Positions 33,432-44,300 of a stretch of DNA of 64,000 bases are shown here, one piece after another; positions within the stretch are counted from its first letter, which is position 1; each line of letters starts with the position of its first letter. The position numbers and the translations under genes are program-made. Location: assembly GCF_009882985.1 (NCBI RefSeq), contig NZ_WTUZ01000040.1:186001-250000 (forward strand), given 5' to 3'. The notes under the pieces are model-generated. The model had not been told where the DNA came from, ran no database searches, and saw nothing but the letters and a program-made list of their open reading frames with translations. The DNA comes from Paenibacillus silvestris. Lineage in GTDB: Bacteria; Bacillota; Bacilli; Paenibacillales; NBRC-103111.

Positions 33432-35216
33432 TCATGGGATACTTGTTTCTAGACTGACGTTCATCTCTTCTTGCTTATATGTTAACGCAGGAAATTGAAT
33501 CGTTACCGTCGTTCCGCTGCCTTGCGAATTATTCGCAATGTCAACTCGGTATCGTGTCCCGAAAAAAGCTTCGAAACGCTCTTTGACATTTCGAATCCCA
33601 TACCCGCCCGTATTTCCTTCCCGCTGGGCATTCCAGTTCATCTTCAGCCCGGCGCCGTCATCCGTGATTTGGATTATCACTTCGCCTTGGGCTTCTTTTG
33701 CGCTGATAGTGATGTTACCGGTTAATCGCTCATTGAATCCATGCATAATGGCATTTTCTATAAACGGCTGCAGCGTCATTTTGGGGATGTACCATTCTTG
33801 CAGATGCTCTGCCAGATCGACAGAAACCGTCAGGCCCTCCTCCCAGCGCAGTTGCTGGATTTGCACATAACACAGCGCGTGGGTAAACTCTTCGCGAATC
33901 GTAATCAGACTCTCGCCGTTGGATAGTCCAATTCTAAACATTTTCCCCATCAGCTCAAGAATCTGACTTAATTTATCATGTCCAGCCGTCAGTGCCATCC
34001 AGTTTAATTGATCTAACGTGTTGTACAGAAAATGTGGGTTTATCATTGCTTGAAGCGCTTTGATTTCTGCTTTCTTTTGTTCTTTGTATTGGTTCTCCAA
34101 AGAAACATATAACGACTTAATCCGCTCTATTAATTTCCGATATCCTGAAAATAAAACACCAAATTCATTATGATAATCTTCTGGCAAATTCACTTTACTC
34201 GTGTTAGCCGTATAGCGCCCCATTTCGTGGAGCAATTGGCGGATCGGCGTAATAAATAGATTGGAAAAATACAGCGTAAATAATAAAGCAATCAGAATCG
34301 CCGAAGCACCAACAAGTGATAAAACTGCTGAAATATGAACACTGCCTTTTGTGATTTGATTGAGTGGCGTGAGCTGAACGAGCATACAACTGGAATTATA
34401 ATGCGTTGCCCACACCATTAAGGTATTCTTTTTGGAGCTTGCCGATTCATTGCTGCCAGGAAGCCCAACTTTGATATAACCACTCTCATTATTCATGTCC
34501 AGGAGATAGGACTTAATCTTCGTCGGTAACGAGGGATCACCAATGTAAGTGATAACCCTCCCTCCTGAATCTAAGAGGATCCGATTGGACGTAGGGACTT
34601 CGCCGCTGATTTGCTTTTGAATTGATGACGCTTTCAAGTTAAGCATCATGAAGCCTTGGTATTTCCCGCTGTTCGAATAAATCTTGCGTGCGAAGCTAAT
34701 GACTTCTATTCGGCCTTGATTGGAAGCAATGGCATGTTGGCCTATCCAGGCAAAGTCTGCATTTTCAACCGATTCATACCAGCTTTGATCCTTGGCTTGA
34801 TTAATATCAATAAATGAAACAAGACTCTGAGATTTGGAAGGAAATGCATTCCCCGTATAGAAATCGATGGATTGAATAATAGGCGTTGAATAGGCAATAT
34901 TACTCAAAAATGATTCAAGCTCTTCACGCTTCTGATAATTGGCATAGGAATCATTCGTCGTATCCGAATATTCAGTAGTTACAATATTCCTCGTGGTTGC
35001 CAATGAAATTTGTTCAATCGCTCGCATTTGAATTTCAATCTTGTTATATAATTCATTCAAATTTTCTTTTTGATAATAAGTCGTTAACCGCACCATTTCT
35101 TTGGTCGAAAGGGTATAGGTTATGAAGATGACAATCGTAAGCAAAATGAGGACAAAACTTGTTAAACCTCCAAAAAGCAAATAATCAATTCGGTATCTTT
35201 TGAACATCTTTTTCAT
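33432..35216 (-). CDS. Sensor histidine kinase, YesM type
   Basis: A 594-residue membrane sensor kinase. The first span is near residues 15-37 and the second near 290-315. An extracytoplasmic domain with Cache features lies between (SIDFYTGNAFPSKSQSLVSFIDINQ). The kinase domain has the phosphorylated His in MINPHFLYNTLDQLNW (about residue 394), the N box (FIENAIMHGFN), TDDGAGLK and GYGIRNVKERF. It is the last gene of the third CUT1 cluster, 15 bp after the response regulator, and probably senses the same sugar. Confidence 0.93.
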   Translation of the reverse strand: MKKMFKRYRIDYLLFGGLTSFVLILLTIVIFITYTLSTKEMVRLTTYYQKENLNELYNKIEIQMRAIEQISLATTRNIVTTEYSDTTNDSYANYQKREELESFLSNIAYSTPIIQSIDFYTGNAFPSKSQSLVSFIDINQAKDQSWYESVENADFAWIGQHAIASNQGRIEVISFARKIYSNSGKYQGFMMLNLKASSIQKQISGEVPTSNRILLDSGGRVITYIGDPSLPTKIKSYLLDMNNESGYIKVGLPGSNESASSKKNTLMVWATHYNSSCMLVQLTPLNQITKGSVHISAVLSLVGASAILIALLFTLYFSNLFITPIRQLLHEMGRYTANTSKVNLPEDYHNEFGVLFSGYRKLIERIKSLYVSLENQYKEQKKAEIKALQAMINPHFLYNTLDQLNWMALTAGHDKLSQILELMGKMFRIGLSNGESLITIREEFTHALCYVQIQQLRWEEGLTVSVDLAEHLQEWYIPKMTLQPFIENAIMHGFNERLTGNITISAKEAQGEVIIQITDDGAGLKMNWNAQREGNTGGYGIRNVKERFEAFFGTRYRVDIANNSQGSGTTVTIQFPALTYKQEEMNVSLETSIP

Positions 35217-35231
35217 TCGCCATTCCGCCCT

Positions 35232-36836
35232 TTATGTCAGTAATTCGGCAGGTGTGATACCAAAGTATTTTCGAAAAGTGGTGCTAAAATAAGGAATATT
35301 GTTGTATCCTACTTTATTTGCGACCTCATAAATTTTATATTTTCTTTCCAAAATAAGCCGTTTGGCCTCTTCCATCTTCACACTGATGATATAGTTGTTA
35401 ATCGTTTCTCCTGTAGCGTTCTTAAATATCTGACTTAAATAATTCCGAGAAATATACACTTTATCAGCCAGCTCTGCAATTGTAATATCATTCGCATAGT
35501 TCTCACGGATATATTGTTTGATGAAATCGATAGCCATCTTATGCTTGAAGCTTTCTTGCCAATGCTGATTCATACAGATTCGCTGAATAATGCTGTGTAA
35601 CCATGCTTCATACTGGTCAAACGTAAATATTTTATTCAATTCGCTTTCCATACTATGATCCTGAAAGATCTCCGTCAACCGGATATCCTCATCGACAAGC
35701 GCAAAGCTGAAAATTGCCCAAAATTGTGAGCCAAGCAAGCTAAATCGCGGAGGGATTGCGCTTACCCTTAAGTTAGCCATATAGCTTTCAATCATCTTCT
35801 CGGCATTCTTGCCTTGTGTTGTTTTGATGTCCTCAATGAGTTGTTGATAAAACTTGATCGGTTTAGTCGTCTTCTGGATGTGACTATATTGGGAGTGTTC
35901 TGTGCTTTCATACTCAAAGACACCTGTTGATTGCAGAACTCTGACATCAGGGACCAGTGGCTGAAAAGCCTCTTCCAATGAATCCGATAGATTGGACCAA
36001 TTTTCTGTAAATCTGCCGATGCCAATCCGAATCGTAATATCAAGATAGGCTTGTACACAATCAATGATTTTTCTGGCAATAGTTCTTATATGCTCAATAT
36101 GCTCCGAATAACGTGCATTCTTCTCAAAATGAAGAATTAAAGCCGCATGATAACCATGTAATTCAACATAATCATAAGATCTCTTCTCTGCTTGGAGAAT
36201 TTCTTTCATAATATTGTTGATCGCAAATCGAAATAACAATCGATCTTGTGTCCGGACATCCGAAATTCTCGACGTTCTTAGAATCTCGATGCCTAGGACG
36301 ATATGACTCTGATCATCTCTGGTCTTACATAGAAGCGTCATCTCATTCCAATTGCTAGCCGTCCCCGTTACCACTGTTTTCAGCTGCTCTTTCCGCACAA
36401 ATGGCTCATATTCATCAATTTGACCTCTTAGTTTCTCCTGCTCATTCTTTGATTGAATATCAAACTCAATGGCCGAAATCGTTCGCAGCAGCACTTCTGT
36501 AATTGTATTCCTAGAGACCGGCTTTGATAAATAATCCTCTACTTGAAGCCTTAGTGCTTGACGAGCCACTTCAAAATCAGCGTAACCGCTATGAATAAGA
36601 ATCTTACCTTCAAAGCTCTCTTTCCGTAATGTTTCTATCATGGTCATTCCACTCATAACAGGCATATAGATGTCTGTTATAACGATATCAGGCTTTTTCT
36701 CTCGAATGAGTTCTAATCCACGCTCTCCATTCAGACCTTCTCCAACCAGCTCGGCTCCAATTTCTTCCCAAGGAATGACTTGCTTCATACCTTTGAGCAC
36801 CTGGCGATCATCATCAATGATTGCAACCTTCCACAT
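35232..36836 (-). CDS. Response regulator, YesN type with long central region
   Basis: A 534-residue regulator. The receiver has Asp55 (IVITDIYMPVMSG), the acidic IIDDD and the conserved Lys in YLSKPVSRNTI. A large central part (about residues 130-420) carries a helical region of unknown fold, longer than in the other three YesN proteins in this window. The C-terminal AraC domain reads ITIAELADKVYISRNYLSQIFK and YKIYEVANKVGYNNIPYFSTTFRKYFG. Start at the ATG at 36836, with AGGAGG about 8 nt upstream. It pairs with the kinase 15 bp downstream. Confidence 0.93.
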   Translation of the reverse strand: MWKVAIIDDDRQVLKGMKQVIPWEEIGAELVGEGLNGERGLELIREKKPDIVITDIYMPVMSGMTMIETLRKESFEGKILIHSGYADFEVARQALRLQVEDYLSKPVSRNTITEVLLRTISAIEFDIQSKNEQEKLRGQIDEYEPFVRKEQLKTVVTGTASNWNEMTLLCKTRDDQSHIVLGIEILRTSRISDVRTQDRLLFRFAINNIMKEILQAEKRSYDYVELHGYHAALILHFEKNARYSEHIEHIRTIARKIIDCVQAYLDITIRIGIGRFTENWSNLSDSLEEAFQPLVPDVRVLQSTGVFEYESTEHSQYSHIQKTTKPIKFYQQLIEDIKTTQGKNAEKMIESYMANLRVSAIPPRFSLLGSQFWAIFSFALVDEDIRLTEIFQDHSMESELNKIFTFDQYEAWLHSIIQRICMNQHWQESFKHKMAIDFIKQYIRENYANDITIAELADKVYISRNYLSQIFKNATGETINNYIISVKMEEAKRLILERKYKIYEVANKVGYNNIPYFSTTFRKYFGITPAELLT

Positions 36837-36870
36837 CTCGTTGCCTCCTACCAAAAGGTTGTCATGTCAA

Positions 36871-36934
36871 AGCACCCCTTAATTATAACATCAGAATAAC
36901 CTAATCAGGGTTATTATGTTAACTAAGGGGTGCT
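36871..36934 (-). terminator. Intercistronic hairpin between binding-protein and regulator genes
   Basis: AGCACCCCTTA / TAAGGGGTGCT (11 bp, perfect) continues inward to AATAACC / GGTTATT, for an imperfect stem of about 26 bp. The flanking T run is weak (TTTG), so it may act as a partial terminator or RNA-stabilising element that lets the binding protein be made in excess over the two-component proteins. Confidence 0.55.
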
Positions 36935-36943
36935 AAGTACTAC

Positions 36944-38263
36944 TTATTTCTCATATTCAGCGGACTTTTTCTTCAATTCGTCAAACCCTTGCTCAATCTT
37001 CATTTTCCCGAACATAATCGATTCTGTTACCGCTTTGTAATCCTTCGTGTCGAAATTGTTCCAGCCTTTTGCACCTGGGTTAAACTGTTGAGCTCCTTGT
37101 GTAGCCATGTTGATCATATCGATGGTCAATTTATCAGCGGAGCTGAATTTCGGTTGTAATTGTGCAAGAATTTTACTCGAAACAGGCACTCCGCGTGTCG
37201 TTCCGGAAATTTCTCCAGCTTCTGGATTGTTGATAAACCAGTCAATGAACTTTTTGGCTTCTTCTTTGTTCTGAGAGTCTTGGCTGACGCTGAAGAAGAA
37301 GGTCGCTTTCAACCAACTTCCGCCCTGCTTATCCTTTGGCATCGCATAAACACCAATGCTGCCAGGCTTTAAGCTGTCCCATGAAGAGGCTTGCGCCGCA
37401 TGTGCGGCCTTGAATATGATTTTGCCAGTAAGCATCAAATCTTGTTTCGGATCTAAATCAACATCACTGACGGATACATCTGCTGGTGGAATAATGCCCG
37501 CAGTACGGAAATCTTCCGCCATTTTCATCCATGCCAACCAGGTGTCCTTATCGAAATTAAACTTCCCATCCGGAGTGATCGGATATCCTTTACCTTTACT
37601 TAACTGATAGGACGTATACATATCACGATTTCTCGCAAAGTCCCCAATGACGTAATGATCTTTGTCGAGCTTGGACTTAATATCTTTGGCTAGCGTGAAA
37701 AAGGCATCCCACGTAATCCCTTCTGCCGGAAGCTTAATCCCGAGTTTATCTAATGAGCCTTTGTCATAAATGAGACCCCAAGCATTCCCGCCAAGCGGAA
37801 CTGCGGTTTGCTTGTCCTTGTATTTCCCAGCTTCAACTAGCTTAGGATCCACGTCCTTTTCATTGACACTGCTGATATCTGCCAACTGGCCTCTTGCGTT
37901 CCAATCAGCCAACCAAGCTGCGTCCATCTGGATAATATCAGGAGCATTCTTCGCAGCGGCTTGAGTGGTTAGTTTATCAATATAACCATCAAATCCTGAG
38001 TACTCAGGCTCGAAAGTGACATTCGGATTGTTTTTTGTATAAAGATCCAGCATTTTCAAAGTCGCGTCATGACGCGGTTGAGATCCCCACCACATAATGC
38101 GCAGCTTAACGGGTTTGTTACTTGTCGTTGCATTCGTTGTGCTGCTCGGGCTCTTGCTCTCGGCTGCTTTAGGCGTTGAATCTGCTGCACCGCATCCGAC
38201 TAGCGATAATCCAATTGCTGTTGTTACCATGGCGATTGTCAGTTTTCTTCTCATTGTAGCCAT
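36944..38263 (-). CDS. Sugar-binding lipoprotein of the third CUT1 transporter
   Basis: A 439-residue SBP_bac_1-type lipoprotein. The signal peptide ends in LSLVGC (Cys24 lipidated). The mature protein opens VKLRIMWWGSQPRHDATLKMLDLY and has YEYK-type C-terminal helices. It lies 121 bp after the permease genes, and a hairpin separates it from the response regulator. It captures the substrate outside the cell for the two permeases encoded upstream. Confidence 0.93.
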   Translation of the reverse strand: MATMRRKLTIAMVTTAIGLSLVGCGAADSTPKAAESKSPSSTTNATTSNKPVKLRIMWWGSQPRHDATLKMLDLYTKNNPNVTFEPEYSGFDGYIDKLTTQAAAKNAPDIIQMDAAWLADWNARGQLADISSVNEKDVDPKLVEAGKYKDKQTAVPLGGNAWGLIYDKGSLDKLGIKLPAEGITWDAFFTLAKDIKSKLDKDHYVIGDFARNRDMYTSYQLSKGKGYPITPDGKFNFDKDTWLAWMKMAEDFRTAGIIPPADVSVSDVDLDPKQDLMLTGKIIFKAAHAAQASSWDSLKPGSIGVYAMPKDKQGGSWLKATFFFSVSQDSQNKEEAKKFIDWFINNPEAGEISGTTRGVPVSSKILAQLQPKFSSADKLTIDMINMATQGAQQFNPGAKGWNNFDTKDYKAVTESIMFGKMKIEQGFDELKKKSAEYEK

Positions 38264-38384
38264 TTCTCATAACCCCTTTTAATTAGTAGTTTGAATTTTC
38301 AATCTTCACTAACTATAGCTCTATCAAGTGATCATGCCTATGATAGTACCCAACGATTTGTTTCAAAATACTACTGAGATTCAT

Positions 38385-39233
38385 TCAACCTTTAATCCCT
38401 GTAGTAGCGATACCTTCTACGAAATATTTCTGTGCAAATGTAAAAATGATCACGGACGGGATAATGGACACGAGCCCCATCGCCAAAAGCTGACCCCACT
38501 GCTGAGCTGACTGCGAATCATTGAGCATTCTTAATGCCAGTCCTACTGTGTACTTATCAACCGAGTTGATATAGAGCAGATGGCCGAAAAAGTCGTCCCA
38601 ATTCCATAAGAAACAGTAAATGATAACCGTCAAGAGTGCAGGTTTCGTGAGTGGCATGACGATGCGCCAGTAAATTCCGAACCAGCTGCAGCCATCCATT
38701 TTTGCCGATTCATCCAACTCTCTCGGAATACCGCGTATGAACTGAACCAGCAAGAATACGAAGAAGGTTCCTCCAGCTCCCCCAGCTAAGGAGTGAGGTA
38801 CAATGAATGGTAAATAGGTATTGACCCACCCCAGATGATGAAACAGCGAATATTGGGGAATGATCGTGACTTGGCCCGGCAGCATGAGGGTTAGCATAAG
38901 AATAGCAAACCAGAAATTTCGCAGCCGAAACTGTAATCTTGCAAACCCAAAAGCGACCAAGCTGCAAGAAATGACCGTTGTAAACAAAAGTCCAATGATC
39001 AGTTCAAAGTTATTGATGTAAAAATCAGTAAACGAATGGCCAGGGATGGCATTCCAGCCTTTTGAGAAGTTGCTCCATAGGGGATGTGCTGGGAACAACC
39101 CAGGCATACTCAGCTCTTGATTGGATTTCAAGGAAGCTCCGATCCACCACAGAACTGGATATACCATAGCTATACTCAAGCAGGCTAGGATGACATGAGT
39201 GACTAGATTTCTACGAAATAAAGGGGTTCTCAT
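38385..39233 (-). CDS. CUT1 sugar ABC transporter permease, MalG type
   Basis: A 282-residue permease with six predicted spans. The EAA loop reads ELDESAKMDGCSWFGIYWRIVMPLTKPALL; the C-terminus YFVEGIATTGIKG is MalG-like. It overlaps the upstream permease by 4 bases. Together they form the channel of the third CUT1 importer. Confidence 0.93.
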   Translation of the reverse strand: MRTPLFRRNLVTHVILACLSIAMVYPVLWWIGASLKSNQELSMPGLFPAHPLWSNFSKGWNAIPGHSFTDFYINNFELIIGLLFTTVISCSLVAFGFARLQFRLRNFWFAILMLTLMLPGQVTIIPQYSLFHHLGWVNTYLPFIVPHSLAGGAGGTFFVFLLVQFIRGIPRELDESAKMDGCSWFGIYWRIVMPLTKPALLTVIIYCFLWNWDDFFGHLLYINSVDKYTVGLALRMLNDSQSAQQWGQLLAMGLVSIIPSVIIFTFAQKYFVEGIATTGIKG

Positions 39234-40171
39234 CTCTGGTCCTCCTTTTCAGATTCATAGAATACCCAATACTTGGATGAAAGAAAGATAACCGAAGTCG
39301 AAAGGGCAATAATAAGTAACATAATCCATGCGAGACTGGAGGCATATCCCATTTGCAATTGACTGAAAGCGCGTTCATATAAGTATAAGGCGTAAACGTA
39401 CGTTGAGTTCATAGGTCCACCCTGTGTGATTATCATTGCTGGCGTGAACATCTGGAAGGCTCCGATAATCCCCATAATGATATTGAAATAGATCGTTGGG
39501 GAAAGCATCGGCAACGTGATGTTGAAGAACTGTGTAACCTTACCCGCTCCATCTGCAGAGGAAGCTTCATAAAGATCTTGTGGAATTTGTTTCAATCCTG
39601 CCAGAAAGATAACCATGGCCGAACCGAATTGCCACACGACGAGCAGAACCAAAGTGCTCAAAGCAGTATCTGGATTGTTGATCCAGCCTATTCCTTGAAT
39701 ACCGAATAGCGCAAGTACTTCGTTGATGTACCCTTCTCTGCCAAAAATATTTTTCCATAACAGAGATACGGCAATGCTTCCTCCGATTAGTGAGGGAAAA
39801 TAAATCATGGTCCGATAAGCCGATATCCCTTTAATGCTTCTCGCAAGCAGCATGGCTATGAATAAAGCGGCAATCAGCCTTAAAGGGACAGAACCAAGAA
39901 CATAGAGGAAAGTTACTTTAACTGATTGATAGAATCTAGTGTCTACCGTGAATATTTTCTCGTAATTCCTAACCCCTACCCAATTCGCCTCTTCAAGCAG
40001 CGAAAAGTCAGTAAATGAGTAATACAGGGATTGAATCATCGGATAAAGCGTTAACAACAAGAATCCGATTAACCAAGGCGAGATAAACAAATGCCCGGTA
40101 ATAAAGGAGTCCCATCGTTTTACTTTGGCAAACCGACGTTTGGATGTTGAGGTTACAATCGTTGTTTCCAT
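39230..40171 (-). CDS. CUT1 sugar ABC transporter permease, MalF/UgpA type
   Basis: A 313-residue permease. The EAA loop reads DLYEASSADGAGKVTQFFNITLPMLSP. SFITGHLFISPWLIGFLLLTLYPMIQSLYYSFTDFSLL at the N-terminus is typical of the UgpA/YesP group. It is the first gene of the third operon (permease, permease, binding protein, regulator, kinase). Confidence 0.93.
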   Translation of the reverse strand: METTIVTSTSKRRFAKVKRWDSFITGHLFISPWLIGFLLLTLYPMIQSLYYSFTDFSLLEEANWVGVRNYEKIFTVDTRFYQSVKVTFLYVLGSVPLRLIAALFIAMLLARSIKGISAYRTMIYFPSLIGGSIAVSLLWKNIFGREGYINEVLALFGIQGIGWINNPDTALSTLVLLVVWQFGSAMVIFLAGLKQIPQDLYEASSADGAGKVTQFFNITLPMLSPTIYFNIIMGIIGAFQMFTPAMIITQGGPMNSTYVYALYLYERAFSQLQMGYASSLAWIMLLIIALSTSVIFLSSKYWVFYESEKEDQR

Positions 40172-40222
40172 CTAGCTCACCTCGTTATGGTTTTAGTTTA
40201 TTATAGAAACAAACGATAGGCA

Positions 40223-40237
40223 TTACTATAATAGTAA
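40223..40237. promoter_or_regulatory. Palindrome in the promoter region of the third CUT1 operon
   Basis: TTACTATAATAGTAA is a 7-bp inverted repeat around a central A. It lies just upstream of a minus-strand TATAAT that precedes the first permease. A candidate site for the YesN-type regulator, but unproven. Confidence 0.35.
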
Positions 40238-40272
40238 ACTCCAATTTCTTTCAATATACTCAGAAAACTCAG

Positions 40273-40299
40273 AAAAAAAGCCCGCTATATAAGCGGACT
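40273..40299 (-). terminator. Intrinsic terminator after the YbjN-domain gene
   Basis: Minus-strand stem AGTCCGCT / AGCGGGCT (one G-U pair), loop TATAT, then seven T. Confidence 0.88.
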
Positions 40300-40309
40300 C
40301 ACTTCGAAA

Positions 40310-41263
40310 TTATTGGTCATTCTGTATAATGTCGTCTATAACATGGAAGTAGTGGTCCATAATCACGACATTCGTGGTGAATAGTTGATTAAAGAGTTCC
40401 ATCGTCAAACGGTCATTCTCTACATCAATACTTGTTCGATATCGAAGTTCCCCATCGTTCGCATCCATCTCGAAGTTGCCGATTACCAAATCATAATTCT
40501 CTTCGAATAAGAATTTTGCCATCTCTGTCTGCTGTTCTTCAGGAACTGCCTCTGGATAAATAGAGAACACAATGCAAATTTGCTTCTCTTCATCTGTGCG
40601 GACCAACACGATCCAGTCTCCATGCTCACCCGAGAAGGTTAAACGAGCAATCGTCTCATCTACCCATTCAAATGGCAATTCCATCTTATTGAGGTAGTCT
40701 TCCACAACTCCATTCAACGTAGACTTTGCGGAAGATGAGGCTGCATTTGAAGCTGCACTTGTGGCTGCAGACTCAGCCCATTGCGTGCGGTACCCTATTT
40801 TCAAAGTACCGTTATCCAGTGCATCTGGCAATCTCATTTGCTGCTTCACTTCTGTGATTAACCAGCTTTCACTTTGCCGCAGTGGACGCGATTCATCCGA
40901 ATCCTCTACGAAGGATTGCAGCACATTTTCAACCTCTGAACCCTTGCGAAGAGCAGCTTTCATAAGGCTTTGTTTTAACATAACTTGAAGCTCGATAGGC
41001 TGATTCTCAGCGAATTTCACTTCTGAACCTCTGCTTATTGCTTGATCTAGCAACCCCATCCACTCTCCGGCTAGCAATTGCTGGTATACGCTCCATTCTA
41101 CTTCTAGATAGAGCGTACATTGTGACTTTTCCTCAGATACGGAGAGGTTAATTCGTTTGGCAGCAGCCTTCAATTCGTCACCCATAAGGGTGAGAAATAC
41201 GATTTCCGTGTCAAAATCCAACCGTGACTGCTCCTCGTTCCCATTAGCGCTCAGATCAACCAT
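40310..41263 (-). CDS. YbjN-domain protein, candidate chaperone for the upstream large protein
   Basis: A 317-residue cytoplasmic protein. The C-terminal half (about 183-310) matches the YbjN family: LPFEWVDETIARLTFSGEHGDWIVLV, CIVFSIYPEAVPEEQQTEMAKFLFEENYDLVIGNFEMDANDGELRYRTS and a terminal MDHYFHVIDDII helix. YbjN proteins have a fold related to type III secretion chaperones (CesT-like clan). The N-terminal half (about 1-160) is unrecognised and a Ser/Ala linker (AESAATSAASNAASSSAKS) joins the two. It begins 43 bp after the 1060-residue gene with AAAGGAG upstream, and ends at a strong terminator, so the two genes form one operon. The chaperone or immunity role is inference. Confidence 0.75.
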   Translation of the reverse strand: MVDLSANGNEEQSRLDFDTEIVFLTLMGDELKAAAKRINLSVSEEKSQCTLYLEVEWSVYQQLLAGEWMGLLDQAISRGSEVKFAENQPIELQVMLKQSLMKAALRKGSEVENVLQSFVEDSDESRPLRQSESWLITEVKQQMRLPDALDNGTLKIGYRTQWAESAATSAASNAASSSAKSTLNGVVEDYLNKMELPFEWVDETIARLTFSGEHGDWIVLVRTDEEKQICIVFSIYPEAVPEEQQTEMAKFLFEENYDLVIGNFEMDANDGELRYRTSIDVENDRLTMELFNQLFTTNVVIMDHYFHVIDDIIQNDQ

Positions 41264-41306
41264 TTACTAATCTCCTTTACAAACTAATATCACTATAGAC
41301 ATTCTA

Positions 41307-44300
41307 TTATGGTGTGACCACTGGTATCGGACCAGGTGTAGACGCTGTACTCGATGTAGGAGTTGAAACTGGTGTTGTTTGATTACTTGCCGTACTTGCT
41401 GAACTAGTAGTACCCGTGGCTCCTGTCGTTCCTACTGATGCAGTACTTGCTGTTGGCGTACTTGCAACAGGCGTTGGCGTTGGACGGTCTTGGCCACCGC
41501 CCTCAAAACCGATAAACTCATACTTCATGGATTTATCATTACGGAATTCTAATTGCCCTAGTCGCTTGGACTTCTCTACAGCAACCTTAACAATTTCTGC
41601 ATCAACTTCTAACGATTTTACCTGACTAGCTGAAATTGTGATTACCCAAGGTGATGTTGGTACGCTTCTTCCATCATATTCCCTCTGGAAACCAATTTCC
41701 AGTTTAAGCGCATTGGATAATCCAATTTTATCAACTGATTCAATATCTGATGCCTCTGAATCTTGGCCAGGCAGCCAGGATCGCATGGTATCGTTAACCG
41801 TTTCATCGCCTTTGATTTTACTTGCGAAACTTGCCCCGATATCATCGAAATAATTCCCCGTATATAACGCATCCGTTCCAGCATCTACTAGACTACTACT
41901 CACTTGCTTCACTTTTTCTGCTTTAGAAGAGATCCCCTTCCTGAATAGGGCGGTTAGATTTTTACCTCCGCCGATGGCAGCAGTGACAATTTTGGATGCA
42001 TACTTGGTGAAATCTCCACCCTCTTCTCCGAATTGGGAAGGGATACTTGCCGATAGCTGCAAATTCAATTCCTTGAGTTTGGTTTCGTCTCCATTCAAGA
42101 AGGAGGCAGATCCTTCAAGACCAAATGCAACTTTATCTTTGCCAAATTCGATTTCTATTTCTGTTCCCGCTTCAACCGTTGTATTGACTTCGCCTTTGCC
42201 AATGCCATTACCACTCTTCTCAGCAGTTAACCGCTCTGCCGCAGACATTATTTTACCTGTTGCATCCTTGCCCTTCGTCTCAATAATCTCCTTGTTATAT
42301 TTACTAAGGCGCTTGAAGGCAAGCTCAGCAGAGAATGAGGCTACTCCTACGTTAGCTTCCATTGCCAACTTCGTGAGGAAACCAACATTAACTTCAGCAT
42401 TATCATCACCCATATGCATTTCTTCAATCATCATCGCCCACTTCTCAGCTTCAATCAGGCTGTTCTCGCCAGATTTACCGCCTTTGCCCCAGAAGTATGC
42501 CTGCGCGCTTTCCGGCATCTGTCTGTATAAGCCATAAGAAAGTAAATTCATGACAGTAGCTGTATCCTTAGCTTTTCCTTCAAGGAATAACCCAAACCGT
42601 GCATTCGCATCAAAACCAAAGGTCGTAAATCCAGCACCGAAAGTTAATTGCGTATTTACGCTTAATTCATCAGCTTCCCGCTCTGCCTCACCTGCGAAAC
42701 CGAACAGGAAGTAGGCATTACCGCCACCTGCTGCGGAGGCAACTGGAATTTTCAACTCAAATTCCAATGAGCTTGAGTCTCCAGGATTAGGTGTTGAAAT
42801 GTCGATTAGATGACCGAATATGGTTAAACCTGAAGATAAGTCGCTTGCTTCCACCGATTTGACTAGCTTTTGAGCCAGTTTCTTGGACTTATCCTCATTT
42901 TGTACTGCATCTTTAATTTGTGTGGTTTTAGCCGCATCTGGTAAGGTCGCAGCTACAGTCCCTTCTGCTTTTGTTCCCTTCGTCAGTTTTCTAGCTTCAA
43001 GTACAGCTTTATCTTTGTTTAATTTCAGTAATTTTGCTGCACTATCTTCTGCTGCCTTAACGCTTGCAGCTCGAATTTTTTCCGGCGTTGCAGAAGCGTT
43101 TCTAGCCACTTCATAGGCAGCAGATTTGGCTGTTCTTTTGAAATCATCAATAGTAGGATCTTTAGGAATTATTCTTTCTAGAATAATTTTAGCCTCATCC
43201 CTCATTACATCGTCTACAAGGACTTTGGCTTCCTTATGGGCTATGGCTTTCGTTGCCGTTTTCAGATATTCCTTTTGCATAGGGCCAGCCGTGCTTGTCG
43301 ATGCCGGTGTTGCACTAGTTGGTGTCGCACTTGTCGGCGTACTTCCTGTAGGTCCAGCACTTGTTGGCGCTGAAGTACTTGATGGATTATTAATCGCGTC
43401 ATTGATCTGATCATTAACTTTAGTTCGTGCTGCCTTTTTAAGATCCTCACGATACGCATTCAACTCTGCTGATCTTCTGAAAGCTCTTCGGCCCACGCCT
43501 AATTTCGATAATACCGCTGATTTCATAGGATCAAACAACACGGTTTGATAGACGTGCTCCATATCTTTGATATCTCTTGTTGTCCCATCGGTGGTTTCTT
43601 GCTTCACCACGTTCTTGTCGACCAGATTGTCTTCAAGGCGAATCCGTTTCGTTAACTCATCCGTTCCAGCATTGCCTACAGCAATGGAGTCAAAACCTGA
43701 TACACCTCCAGCTGCAGTAGGAGGAGCGAACTTCACTGCGATAGCCGTTTTGGAAGCCGTAACGGCACTTGTAAATAATGTTTTAGCGTATGTATCTAGT
43801 TTTTTCTTAGCATCAGCAGCCGCTTTTGTTTTCTGCTTTTCGAAAGCAGCATTGTTTAAACTCGCAGTAATCGGATAGGCCTTATTCGCCTCTTCCTTCA
43901 TAGCGGTTTTTTTAGTATCAGCAAACTCACTTGCAGCTACTTCAATGGCATATGCTTTTAACTTGGTAATCATGATGCCATCGGCTTTTTCTTGTGCAAA
44001 CTTGTAAGCATCTTCTCTTTGTTCTGGTGTACCTGTTGTCCCCATGCTCGCTTTGATTTCTTCTTTTACTTTTTTTACGACATTTTTGCGAATAGGATCT
44101 GCTTGCGAATCTGAAGTCAAATATGTATCCATATTTTTCTTCAGTTTCTCACTTATGTCAGTATAAGAACTGTCAACGAGTGATGTCACTTTCGCGTCGC
44201 GCGCAGTTACAAGATCAGCATTTCGCTGTTGCTGCTCCGGCGATACGACAGGAACAGGCGGTGCACTGGCTCCTCCCGCTCTTTGTATAACTGGATGTGA

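Noticed and set aside
41974..42537. 187-residue plus-strand frame inside the 1060-residue gene
   Set aside because: It is Ser/Pro/Leu-rich, as expected for the complement of an Ala/Lys/Glu-rich coding strand, and has no ribosome binding site.
43280..43390. Short tandem-like repeats in the DNA
   Set aside because: They encode a Thr/Ser/Pro linker in the large protein with degenerate codons. There is no conserved repeat-spacer pattern, so it is not CRISPR or a satellite.
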